A DNA stretch of 14,536 bases from an uncultured Pseudomonas sp. (GTDB lineage Bacteria > Pseudomonadota > Gammaproteobacteria > Pseudomonadales > Pseudomonadaceae), in contig CALUCI010000145.1 in the NCBI GenBank assembly GCA_943914515.1, positions 1 to 14,536 of the forward strand, written 5' to 3'. The notes beneath the pieces are model-generated. The model was not told where the DNA came from. It made no database searches and saw only the letters and a program-made list of their open reading frames with translations. Position numbers and translations under genes: made by a program. Positions within the stretch are counted from its first letter, which is position 1. Every line of letters begins with the position of its first letter. Shown here in pieces: positions 1-7,916 of this stretch.

Positions 1-199
1 GGAAAACCTGCAGCGCCAGGTGGTCAAGGACATGCTGGTGGAGTGGGAGCGCAAGACTCCGGGGCGTACCGACAGCATCTTCCGCAGCCTGCAGAACGTG
101 GTGCCGTCGCAACTGGCCGACCGCAACCTGTTCGACTTCACCAGCCTCTCCATCGACGAAACGGCCACGCCGCGTTTCCTCAATGTGCTGAACATCTGA
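1..199 (+). CDS. ttcA: TtcA, tRNA 2-thiocytidine biosynthesis protein (3' end only)
   Basis: This is the last 65 codons of a gene that begins before the window; the reading frame starts at base 2 and ends with TGA at 197-199. The visible part contains NLQRQVV, PGRTDSIFRSLQNVVPSQLAD and NLFDF, which match what I remember of the C-terminal region of TtcA (E. coli reads NLQRQVI, QNVVPSHLAD, NLFDF). TtcA is a cytoplasmic iron-sulfur, ATP-dependent PP-loop enzyme that thiolates C32 of certain tRNAs. Its PP-loop and cysteine motifs lie upstream of the window and cannot be checked. The tail after NLFDF is short and lacks the long extension of the E. coli protein. The next gene starts three bases after the stop, so the two are probably cotranscribed and translationally coupled. 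Confidence 0.9.
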   Translation, partial: ENLQRQVVKDMLVEWERKTPGRTDSIFRSLQNVVPSQLADRNLFDFTSLSIDETATPRFLNVLNI

Positions 200-202
200 C
201 CC

Positions 203-874
203 ATGCGCGACTACCAGTGGCTGTATGAGTACTGCCTGAACCGCTTCGGCTCCGCTGCGGCGCTGGAGGCGTACCTGCCCCAGCCGAAAACCCCGGCTCA
301 GTTGCGTGCCATCGGTGATGACCGCTACCTCTCGACGCTGGCCCTGCGGGTCTTCCGCGCCGGGCTCAAGCACAGCCTGGTAGATGCCAAGTGGCCGGCG
401 TTCGAAGAGGTGTTTTTCGGCTTTGATCCGGAGAAGGTGGTGCTGATGGGCGCCGAGCACCTGGAGCGGCTGATGCAGGATGCGCGGCTGATTCGCCACC
501 TGGGCAAGCTCAAGAGCGTGCCGCGCAATGCGCAGATGGTGCTGGATGTACAGAAAGAAAAGGGCAGCTTCGGCGCTTTGATCGCCGACTGGCCGGTGAC
601 GGATATCACCGGTTTGTGGAAATACCTGACCAAGCATGGCAATCAGTTGGGCGGGTTGTCGGCGCCGCGGTTTCTGCGGATGGTCGGCAAGGACACCTTC
701 ATTCCTACCGATGACATGACGGCGGCGCTGATCGCCCAGGATGTGATCGACAAGAAGCCCACCAGTCAGCGCGACCTGGCCGCGGTGCAAGCGGCCTTCA
801 ACCAGTGGCACGCCGAGAGCGGACGGCCGCTGTGTCAGTTGTCGGTGATGCTGGCGCATACCGTCAATCACTGA
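203..874 (+). CDS. Divergent DNA-3-methyladenine glycosylase I (Tag-like) family protein
   Basis: This 223-residue protein resembles Tag, which excises 3-methyladenine from DNA. The clearest match is FDPEKVVLMGAEHLERLMQDARLIRHLGKL around residues 74-103 (E. coli: FDPVKV, then ERLVQDAGIIRHRGKI). The match is only partial. In Tag, Cys4, His17, His175 and Cys179 bind zinc; here the N-terminus has no Cys4/His17 pair, and the C-terminus (CQLSVMLAHTVNH) does not show the second pair clearly. By hand alignment on LxxxxAGL, Tag's Glu38 and Trp46 in the base pocket become Arg49 and His57. The start is the ATG at 203, three bases after the ttcA stop and with no clear Shine-Dalgarno sequence, which fits coupling to ttcA. 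Membership of the fold family is likely. Activity on 3-methyladenine is uncertain, and the protein may have another substrate. Confidence 0.75.
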   Translation: MRDYQWLYEYCLNRFGSAAALEAYLPQPKTPAQLRAIGDDRYLSTLALRVFRAGLKHSLVDAKWPAFEEVFFGFDPEKVVLMGAEHLERLMQDARLIRHLGKLKSVPRNAQMVLDVQKEKGSFGALIADWPVTDITGLWKYLTKHGNQLGGLSAPRFLRMVGKDTFIPTDDMTAALIAQDVIDKKPTSQRDLAAVQAAFNQWHAESGRPLCQLSVMLAHTVNH

Positions 875-911
875 TTCCTGTGCTGTTTTTCGGGGCCTCA
901 TTGTGAACCCT

Positions 912-1018
912 GTAGGAGCGGGCTCGCCCGCGATGGACCGCGGCGCGGTCCCCATTGCTCGTTGCCGCCGCATTGCCGGGACCGCTGTGCGGTCCATCGC
1001 GAGCAAGCTCGCTCCTAC
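912..1018. repeat. REPIN 1: two inverted REP sequences between convergent genes
   Basis: Two 30-base arms face each other (912-941 and 989-1018) and differ at three positions. Each carries the Pseudomonas REP signature GTAGGAGCG followed by a small hairpin. The left hairpin is GCGGGC-TC-GCCCGC and the right is GCGAGC-TT-GCTCGC, so two of the three differences keep a base pair and the third is in the loop. Two accessory hairpins follow the arms inward: GGACCGC-GGC-GCGGTCC at 935-951 and GGACCGC-TGT-GCGGTCC at 979-995. The whole element can fold as one long cruciform or hairpin between the ends of the glycosylase-like gene and the DUF2069 gene. REPINs are non-autonomous elements mobilised by RAYT transposases; none is present here. 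A role as bidirectional terminator or mRNA stabiliser is inferred. Confidence 0.92.
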
Positions 1019-1434
1019 GGGGCGGTGCCTTCCCCCGCCAGCCTCCGGTCGTACTGAAAGCGCCAGCGGATATACAGCAGCGCGCAGACGAACAGCTTCA
1101 GGCTGATCACCACCTCCAGCCAGCCAAACAACGCCCGCGACGGGTCGAAGGCGGCTTCCACGCCAGTGATGAAATACAGGTTGAGCACGAAGCACATCCA
1201 GGCATGCGCCCGGGCGCTGCCGCCGATCATGCCCGGCGCCACCAGTGCCAGCGGCAGCAGTTGAATGCCGAGAACCACCCAGCTACGCGCACCGTGCAGG
1301 TCGGTGAAGAACAGGGTGTTGACGATCAACAGCGCAATCAGGGCGAAGAACGCAGCCAGGCTCAGGGCACGGGTCAGTCGCACGCGCGGTTCCAGCCACG
1401 CCTGTGGCGGGAGGATCTTCGGCTTTTTAGCCAC
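1015..1434 (-). CDS. DUF2069 family inner-membrane protein
   Basis: This small membrane protein of 139 residues has about four hydrophobic segments, at roughly residues 24-43 (FFALIALLIVNTLFF), 51-72, 80-100 and 108-130, and matches the DUF2069 family in length and pattern. Its function is unknown. The reading frame stays open upstream, but the chosen start is the GTG at 1434 (product MAKKPKILPPQ...), which has GGAG at 1442-1445, seven bases away. The longer form would place an Arg/Thr-rich shadow of wrbA at the N-terminus. This start overlaps the wrbA stop by eight bases, so translation is probably coupled. The TAG stop (1015-1017) lies inside the conserved end of the REPIN, so the last codons border the repeat. 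It is the third gene of the arsC operon. Confidence 0.85.
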   Translation of the reverse strand: MAKKPKILPPQAWLEPRVRLTRALSLAAFFALIALLIVNTLFFTDLHGARSWVVLGIQLLPLALVAPGMIGGSARAHAWMCFVLNLYFITGVEAAFDPSRALFGWLEVVISLKLFVCALLYIRWRFQYDRRLAGEGTAP

Positions 1435-2032
1435 GGCCGTTCTCCAGCCGCTTCGCGGTGTTCGCCAGACGCTGGCCGAGGGCGCGGCACAGGGCGATTT
1501 CGTCGGCATCGAGGTCGCGCTTGCCGTCCGCTCCGGCGTGGTGACTGGCGCCATACGGCGTGCCGCCGCCACGGGTCTCGATCAGCGCGGACTCGCTGTA
1601 CGGCAGGCCCATGATCAGCATGCCGTGGTGCATCAACGGCAACAGCATCGACAACAGGGTCGACTCCTGGCCGCCATGCAGGCTGGCGGTGGAGGTGAAC
1701 ACTGCCGCCGGCTTGCCCACCAGGCCGCCGCTCAGCCACAGGCTGCTGGTGCCATCGATGAAGTACTTGAGCGGCGCCGCCATGTTGCCGAAGCGGGTCG
1801 GGCTGCCGAGGGCCAGGCCCGAACACTGGCGCAGGTCATCGAGGGTGGCGTACAGGGCGCCGGTTTCCGGAATCGACGGCGCGACGGCTTCGCACTCGGT
1901 GGAAATCGCCGGCACCGTGCGCAGACGCGCCTCGAAGCCGGCCAGTTCGACGCCGCGAGCGATCTGCCGGGCCATCTCGCTGGTCGAACCATGGCGGCTG
2001 TAATACAGAATCAGGATGTACGGCTGGCTCAC
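1427..2032 (-). CDS. wrbA: WrbA-family NAD(P)H:quinone oxidoreductase (flavodoxin fold)
   Basis: WrbA proteins are cytoplasmic FMN enzymes that reduce quinones by two electrons from NAD(P)H, avoiding semiquinone and superoxide formation. The 201-residue protein shows the FMN phosphate loop YYSRHGSTSEMA at about residues 10-21, GSPTRFGNMAAPLKYF at about 76-91, and the FTSTASLHGGQE segment at about 112-123, all typical of WrbA and close to the P. aeruginosa protein as I remember it. The start is a GTG at 2032 with GGAG eight bases upstream. It overlaps the arsC stop as GTGA, so wrbA is translated right after arsC. At the other end it overlaps the start of the DUF2069 gene. The sequence looks complete and intact. 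Confidence 0.93.
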   Translation of the reverse strand: MSQPYILILYYSRHGSTSEMARQIARGVELAGFEARLRTVPAISTECEAVAPSIPETGALYATLDDLRQCSGLALGSPTRFGNMAAPLKYFIDGTSSLWLSGGLVGKPAAVFTSTASLHGGQESTLLSMLLPLMHHGMLIMGLPYSESALIETRGGGTPYGASHHAGADGKRDLDADEIALCRALGQRLANTAKRLENGRG

Positions 2033-2382
2033 GGCAGGATCTCCAGAACCTTCTCGGGCGGACGGCCGATCACTGCCTTGTCGCCGGCGACCAGGATCGG
2101 GCGCTCGATCAGTTTCGGGTGTTCGGCCATCGCCGCGATCAGTTGCTCGTCGGTCAGGGCCGGATTGTCCAGGCCGAGGCTTTTGTATTCGTCTTCGCCG
2201 CTGCGCAGCAGTTGCCGGGCACCGATGCCCAGCTTGCCCAGCAGTGCCTTGAGGGTGGCCGCGTCCGGCGGGGTTTCCAGATAGCGCACGACGCTGGGCG
2301 CCAGGCCGCGCGCTTCGAGCAGTTCCAGCGCACCACGGGACTTGGAGCAGCGGGGGTTGTGGTAGAGCGTCAGGTCAGTCAT
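2029..2382 (-). CDS. arsC: Glutaredoxin-type arsenate reductase, ArsC family
   Basis: This 117-residue protein belongs to the ArsC/Spx thioredoxin-fold family that reduces arsenate to arsenite using glutathione and glutaredoxin. The catalytic cysteine is Cys12 in HNPRCSKSR. The three arginines that hold the oxyanion in plasmid R773 ArsC (60, 94, 107) are present at the same numbers here: LLR60, ER94P and GR107PPEKVLEIL. The ATG at 2382 (MTDLTLYHNP) gives the family's usual N-terminus; the frame runs open 31 codons further upstream, but that stretch lies in the promoter region shared with the divergent thioredoxin gene. No arsR, arsB or acr3 is nearby, so this is the stand-alone chromosomal type (like E. 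coli YfgD), first in an operon with wrbA. Substrate in vivo is uncertain. Confidence 0.88.
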   Translation of the reverse strand: MTDLTLYHNPRCSKSRGALELLEARGLAPSVVRYLETPPDAATLKALLGKLGIGARQLLRSGEDEYKSLGLDNPALTDEQLIAAMAEHPKLIERPILVAGDKAVIGRPPEKVLEILP

Positions 2383-2414
2383 GTGAGGGTCGCATCTGGC
2401 TGTGAGTGGCGGGT

Positions 2415-2420
2415 ATTCTA
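2415..2420 (-). promoter_or_regulatory. Possible -10 element for the arsC operon
   Basis: Reading the minus strand, TAGAAT lies 32 bases upstream of the arsC ATG, five of six matches to TATAAT. I find no convincing -35 at 16-18 bases upstream, so the call is weak. The 86-base interval 2383-2468 must hold the promoters of both arsC (minus) and the thioredoxin gene (plus). Confidence 0.25.
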
Positions 2421-2468
2421 ACCGCAGCGAATTGGCATATTGCCTGAATCTTGAAGAAGGATTGACCC

Positions 2469-2933
2469 ATGACAAGGCGTTTGGCGGCAGCCCTGGCCAT
2501 CACCGCGAGCCTGTTGCTCGGTGGCTGCGGCGCAGACTATGGCCTGGACCAGCACGGCAACACGGTAAAAGCGCAGCAACTCGACGGGCGCTGGGTAGTG
2601 CTCAACTACTGGGCCGAATGGTGCAGCCCGTGCCGGCTGGAAATTCCTGAACTGAACAACGTCGCCAAGGAATGGCAGGCCCAAGGCGTGACCGTGGTTG
2701 GCGTGAACTTCGACGGCCTGCGCGGCGAGGAGCTGAAAAAGGCCAGCGACACCATGGGCATCGGTTTCACCGTCCTGGCCGATGACCCGGCCGAACGCTA
2801 CGAACTGCCACGCAGCGAAGCCTTGCCGGTGACTTACATCATCGACGACAAAGGCAAGGTGCGGGAGCAACTGATGGGTGAGCAGACTGCAGCGGGGCTG
2901 GCGGAGAAGATCAAGGCGCTGAAAGGCGCCTGA
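2469..2933 (+). CDS. TlpA/ResA-like thioredoxin-fold lipoprotein
   Basis: This 154-residue exported thiol-disulfide protein has a signal peptide with a lipobox (LLGGC, lipidated Cys20), so it should be anchored in the cell envelope. The thioredoxin domain follows, with the active site WCSPC (Cys52, Cys55) after WAEW, and a cis-proline loop LPVTY (Pro120). These are the marks of TlpA/ResA-type proteins, which usually act as periplasmic reductants. A specific partner such as cytochrome c maturation is not shown here. The residue after the lipidated cysteine is Gly, not Asp, so inner-membrane retention is not indicated. AAGGA seven bases before the ATG supports the start. The gene is divergent from arsC and converges on the META lipoprotein gene across a REPIN. 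Confidence 0.88.
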   Translation: MTRRLAAALAITASLLLGGCGADYGLDQHGNTVKAQQLDGRWVVLNYWAEWCSPCRLEIPELNNVAKEWQAQGVTVVGVNFDGLRGEELKKASDTMGIGFTVLADDPAERYELPRSEALPVTYIIDDKGKVREQLMGEQTAAGLAEKIKALKGA

Positions 2934-2945
2934 TCGCAAGGACTT

Positions 2946-3033
2946 GTGGGAGCGAGCTTGCTCGCGAAGGACCGCAGCGCGGTCCCCGGACTGGGCCTGT
3001 GTTGCAGGCCTTCGCGAGCAAGCTCGCTCCCAC
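2946..3033. repeat. REPIN 2: perfect 25-base inverted REP pair between convergent genes
   Basis: The arms 2946-2970 and 3009-3033 are perfect reverse complements, start GTGGGAGCGAGC and contain the GCGAGC-TT-GCTCGC hairpin also seen in the right arm of REPIN 1. The 38-base middle holds an accessory hairpin GGACCGC-AGC-GCGGTCC (2969-2985), shared with REPIN 1, and a different one, GGCCTG-TGTTG-CAGGCC (2994-3010), overlapping the right arm. It starts 12 bases after the thioredoxin stop and abuts the stop codon of the META lipoprotein gene (3034-3036). It probably forms the 3' boundary of both transcripts. Confidence 0.93.
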
Positions 3034-3438
3034 TCAGCTTTCTTCAGGCCAGAACCGCAGCGGTTTGCCCTCGGCCGGCCAGAAGCGGATCTGCTCGATG
3101 GGCGAAATATCCCAGCGTTCTACCCCGGCCAGGGCCTTGAGAAAGCGCTGTTCCTGCTCCATCAATGCCGGCGCGCAGCGCTTGCGGGTGCTGCCGACGG
3201 CGCCGAAGCTGAGTTTGTCGCCTTCCAGGCGGTACGGCGCGAACCAGTGGTTGCAACCGGCATTGCCATAGGCCCGGCCATCGGCGGCGAGGGTCAGGGT
3301 CAGGTGGCTGTAGTCCATCAGCGGACGTTCGCCGATCCACTCCAGCACGTAGCCGCGCTCCTGCTCCAGCTTCAGCGGCTCGGCCGCGCAGCCCGCCAGG
3401 GCCACGGCAACCAGCACGCTCGACAAAACCTTTTTCAC
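3034..3438 (-). CDS. META-domain (HslJ-like) lipoprotein
   Basis: This 134-residue protein has a short lipoprotein signal (MKKVLSSVLVAVALAGC, lipobox LAGC, Cys17) followed by a META domain. The diagnostic stretch is LTLAADGRAYGNAGCNHWFAPYRLEGDKLSFG at about residues 47-78, then RKRCAPALMEQEQRFLKAL. META domains occur in HslJ of E. coli, linked to novobiocin resistance and heat shock, and in Leishmania META1; the molecular function is unknown. The start is a GTG at 3438, with GGAG eight bases upstream, overlapping the previous gene's stop as GTGA. The frame is open far upstream, but that part shadows the neighbouring gene. The protein should sit in the envelope. It is the last gene of the ldhA cluster and its stop touches REPIN 2. 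Confidence 0.85.
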   Translation of the reverse strand: MKKVLSSVLVAVALAGCAAEPLKLEQERGYVLEWIGERPLMDYSHLTLTLAADGRAYGNAGCNHWFAPYRLEGDKLSFGAVGSTRKRCAPALMEQEQRFLKALAGVERWDISPIEQIRFWPAEGKPLRFWPEES

Positions 3439-3872
3439 TGCGCCTGCTCCCGGCATTTCGGGCACAGGTGCTTGTCGCCCTTGGTGCTCCAGCCCAGCTC
3501 TGCGATGCGCGCCACGGCCGCCGGTTGCTGGGCTTTCTTGCCCAGCTTGGCGTCGACGGCGAATTCGAAGTCGAGGGTGGTTTCGCAGCCGTTGCAGTTG
3601 ACCTGCCACTGATGAATCGCCAGTTCGCCGAACACCGGTCCGCTGGCCACCGCGACCCACTGGCCGCTCGGATTGATCAGGTGACGAACGCTGTCGACGG
3701 TCAGGCGCATGGACAGGGTCTTGCTGCCTTTGAGGGTGACCAGCAGCACGTCGGCTTTCTGGATCGAGCCGCCGTTGCCGGTGACCTGGTAACGGCCCGG
3801 CACCAGTGCGCGGCATTCGATCAGGGTGTGTTGCGGGTTGAAAAGGGTGTAGCGAAAGTCGTGTTCGACCAT
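3435..3872 (-). CDS. Uncharacterised 145-residue protein with two CxxC pairs
   Basis: I do not recognise a named family. The protein starts MVEHDFRYTLFNPQ and has no signal peptide or membrane segment, so it is probably cytoplasmic. The striking feature is two cysteine pairs, Cys93-x2-Cys96 (NCNGC) and Cys137-x2-Cys140 (CPKC), which look like the two knuckles of a zinc ribbon about 40 residues apart, the second near the C-terminus. The middle is rich in beta-strand-like segments (RLTVDSV, WVAVASGPVFGELAIHQWQV). GGAGG at 3877-3881 precedes the ATG by four bases. It lies 30 bases after the ldhA stop and overlaps the META lipoprotein gene by four bases (GTGA), so the three are likely one operon. 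Metal binding is inferred from the cysteine spacing only. Confidence 0.8.
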   Translation of the reverse strand: MVEHDFRYTLFNPQHTLIECRALVPGRYQVTGNGGSIQKADVLLVTLKGSKTLSMRLTVDSVRHLINPSGQWVAVASGPVFGELAIHQWQVNCNGCETTLDFEFAVDAKLGKKAQQPAAVARIAELGWSTKGDKHLCPKCREQAQ

Positions 3873-3902
3873 GGGGCCTCCAAATTTGCCGCGTATCCTA
3901 CC

Positions 3903-4892
3903 TCATCCCTCCACCAGATTCTGCGGCTCGCCAACCATCCATCGGGCAATGTTGTCCAGCGTGGTCTCGGCGATGGCTGCCAGGGCTTCGTGGGTCAGGA
4001 AGGCCTGGTGGGCGGTGATGATCACGTTCGGGAAGGTCAGCAGCCGTGCCAGCACGTCGTCCTGCAACGGCAGGTCGGAGCGGTCTTCGAAAAAGATCTG
4101 TGCTTCCTCTTCATAGACATCCAGCCCCAGGTAGCCGAGCTGGCCGCTTTTCAGCGCTTCGATCAATGCGGGGGTGTCGACCAGCGCACCGCGCCCGGTG
4201 TTGATCAGCATGGCGCCGGGCTGCAGGTCGGCCAGGCTTTGCGGATTGATCAGATGTTTGGTCTGCGGGGTCAGCGGGCAGTGCAGGCTGATGATGTGCG
4301 ACTGGCGCAGCACCTCGTCCAGCGGCAGGTAGCGGGCGCCAAGGGCTTGCACCTGTGCATTCGGATACGGGTCGTAGGCCAGCAACTGGCAACCGAAGCC
4401 GGCCATGATGCTGGCAAAGGCGAGGCCGATCTGGCCGGTGCCGACCACGCCCACGGTCTTGCCGTGCAGGTCGAAGCCGGTCAGGCCGTGCAGGCTGAAA
4501 TCACCCTCGCGGGTGCGGTTGTAGGCGCGGTGCAGGCGTCGGTTGAGAGCCAGGATCAACGCCACCGCATGCTCGGCGACGGCGTGCGGCGAATAGGCCG
4601 GCACCCGCACCACGGTCAGGCCGAGGCGGCGTGCGGCGGGCAGGTCGACATGGTTGTAGCCGGCCGAGCGCAGGGCGATCAGGCGCGTGCCGGTGCTGGC
4701 CAGGCGTTCCAGCACGGCAGCGGACAGGTCGTCGTTGATGAAGGCGCACACCACCTCGTGGCCTGCCGCCAGGGCGGCGGTGTCCTCGGTCAGCCGGGCG
4801 GGTTGAAAGTGCAGTTCCAGGCCCGGCACTGCGGGCGCGGCATTGAAGCTATCGTGGTCATAGGCCTGGCTGCTGAAAAACAAAACGCGCAT
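3903..4892 (-). CDS. ldhA: Fermentative D-lactate dehydrogenase (NAD-dependent)
   Basis: This 329-residue cytoplasmic enzyme of the D-2-hydroxyacid dehydrogenase family reduces pyruvate to D-lactate with NADH, an oxygen-limitation pathway. The NAD-binding motif is GTGQIG at 151-156. The catalytic Arg234 (NTGRGALVD), Glu263 (LDVYEEEA) and His295 (TAHQAF) are all present and correctly spaced. Two ATGs lie six bases apart (4898 and 4892). GGGAG at 4900-4904 is seven bases from the second but only one from the first, so MRVLFFSSQAYD is the better start and also the family-like N-terminus. The gene follows gacS by 67 bases on the same strand and is probably first in an operon with the four-cysteine protein and the META lipoprotein. 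It could be annotated generically as a 2-hydroxyacid dehydrogenase. Confidence 0.92.
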   Translation of the reverse strand: MRVLFFSSQAYDHDSFNAAPAVPGLELHFQPARLTEDTAALAAGHEVVCAFINDDLSAAVLERLASTGTRLIALRSAGYNHVDLPAARRLGLTVVRVPAYSPHAVAEHAVALILALNRRLHRAYNRTREGDFSLHGLTGFDLHGKTVGVVGTGQIGLAFASIMAGFGCQLLAYDPYPNAQVQALGARYLPLDEVLRQSHIISLHCPLTPQTKHLINPQSLADLQPGAMLINTGRGALVDTPALIEALKSGQLGYLGLDVYEEEAQIFFEDRSDLPLQDDVLARLLTFPNVIITAHQAFLTHEALAAIAETTLDNIARWMVGEPQNLVEG

Positions 4893-4927
4893 GGTCATGC
4901 TCCCGATTGATCGAATGCCGCCAGTCT

Positions 4928-4940
4928 AGCCAGTCTGGCT
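4928..4940. promoter_or_regulatory. 13-base dyad upstream of ldhA
   Basis: AGCCAG-T-CTGGCT is a perfect inverted repeat in the 67-base gap between gacS and ldhA, 35 bases before the ldhA ATG. A short direct repeat CCAGTCT (4921-4927 and 4931-4937) overlaps it. A one-base loop makes an RNA hairpin unlikely, so a protein-binding operator is the better guess. No T-tract follows, so it is not an intrinsic terminator. Confidence 0.3.
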
Positions 4941-4959
4941 GACTGCGGGTTGCCCCAGG

Positions 4960-7713
<2,754 letters not shown>

Positions 7714-7720
7714 GCCCGAG

Positions 7721-7725
7721 CTCCT
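7721..7725 (-). promoter_or_regulatory. Shine-Dalgarno sequence fixing the GTG start of gacS
   Basis: On the minus strand AGGAG stands seven bases before the GTG at 7713. There is no competing ATG upstream with a comparable ribosome binding site, so this decides the non-ATG start. Confidence 0.75.
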
Positions 7726-7833
7726 GTGTCTGCTGTGCGCTGGTGGGTTGCTGTCAGAACGTGCCGACAGGAACAGGAAAGAAAATTACCGTGACTGCCG
7801 GCGTATTGCACTTGTTTGTCTCTGATCAGGTGA

Positions 7834-7851
7834 ACCGGTCCTTCTACCGGT
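7834..7851. promoter_or_regulatory. Paired ACCGGT sites upstream of the two-component promoter
   Basis: Two copies of the self-complementary hexamer ACCGGT (7834-7839 and 7846-7851) are separated by six bases, so they repeat every 12 bases, about one helical turn. They end six bases before the candidate -35 at 7858. Spaced repeats just upstream of -35 are typical places for OmpR-family activators to bind, so autoregulation by the adjacent regulator is plausible. It could also form a weak six-base hairpin. Binding is inferred only. Confidence 0.4.
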
Positions 7852-7857
7852 GTCTGG

Positions 7858-7886
7858 TTGCCTGGGGGAGGGGAATGCTCAATAAT
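7858..7886 (+). promoter_or_regulatory. Sigma-70-like promoter for the two-component operon
   Basis: TTGCCT (7858-7863, four of six consensus bases) and AATAAT (7881-7886, five of six) are separated by 17 bases. The expected start of transcription is near 7893, about 24 bases before the regulator's ATG. The 203-base gap 7714-7916 also has to hold the gacS promoter on the other strand, for which I see no clear match. Confidence 0.55.
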
Positions 7887-7889
7887 CGC

Positions 7890-7904
7890 GCAATTGAGAA
7901 TTGC
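7890..7904. promoter_or_regulatory. Inverted repeat GCAATT-GAG-AATTGC at the predicted transcription start
   Basis: Perfect six-base arms with a three-base centre sit across the expected +1 of the promoter at 7858-7886. A repressor bound here would block initiation; in RNA the arms could form a small hairpin near the 5' end. No T-tract follows. Confidence 0.35.
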
Positions 7905-7916
7905 TAGCAGCCGCCA

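Noticed and set aside
1435..1572. N-terminal extension of the DUF2069 protein by 46 codons
   Set aside because: These codons are a frame-shifted copy of the wrbA 3' end. The GTG at 1434 has a good ribosome binding site.
1265..2284. Open frame of 339 codons on the plus strand opposite wrbA and arsC
   Set aside because: Arg/Ala/Gln-rich shadow with no recognisable domain, crossing two real genes.
2383..2475. N-terminal extension of ArsC by 31 codons
   Set aside because: The extra residues are unlike the family, and they would overlap the divergent promoter and the start of the thioredoxin gene. The ATG at 2382 gives the standard N-terminus.
912..3033. Repeats considered as CRISPR or insertion-sequence ends
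   Set aside because: There are only two inverted doublets with Pseudomonas REP signatures, with no spacer array, transposase or target duplication visible.
4893..4898. Upstream ATG of ldhA
   Set aside because: Only one base separates it from GGGAG, too close for initiation; the ATG at 4892 has seven.
3468..4910. Open frame of 480 codons opposite ldhA and the four-cysteine gene
   Set aside because: Low-complexity Gln/Gly/His/Ala translation typical of antisense shadows, and it runs across three well-supported minus-strand genes.
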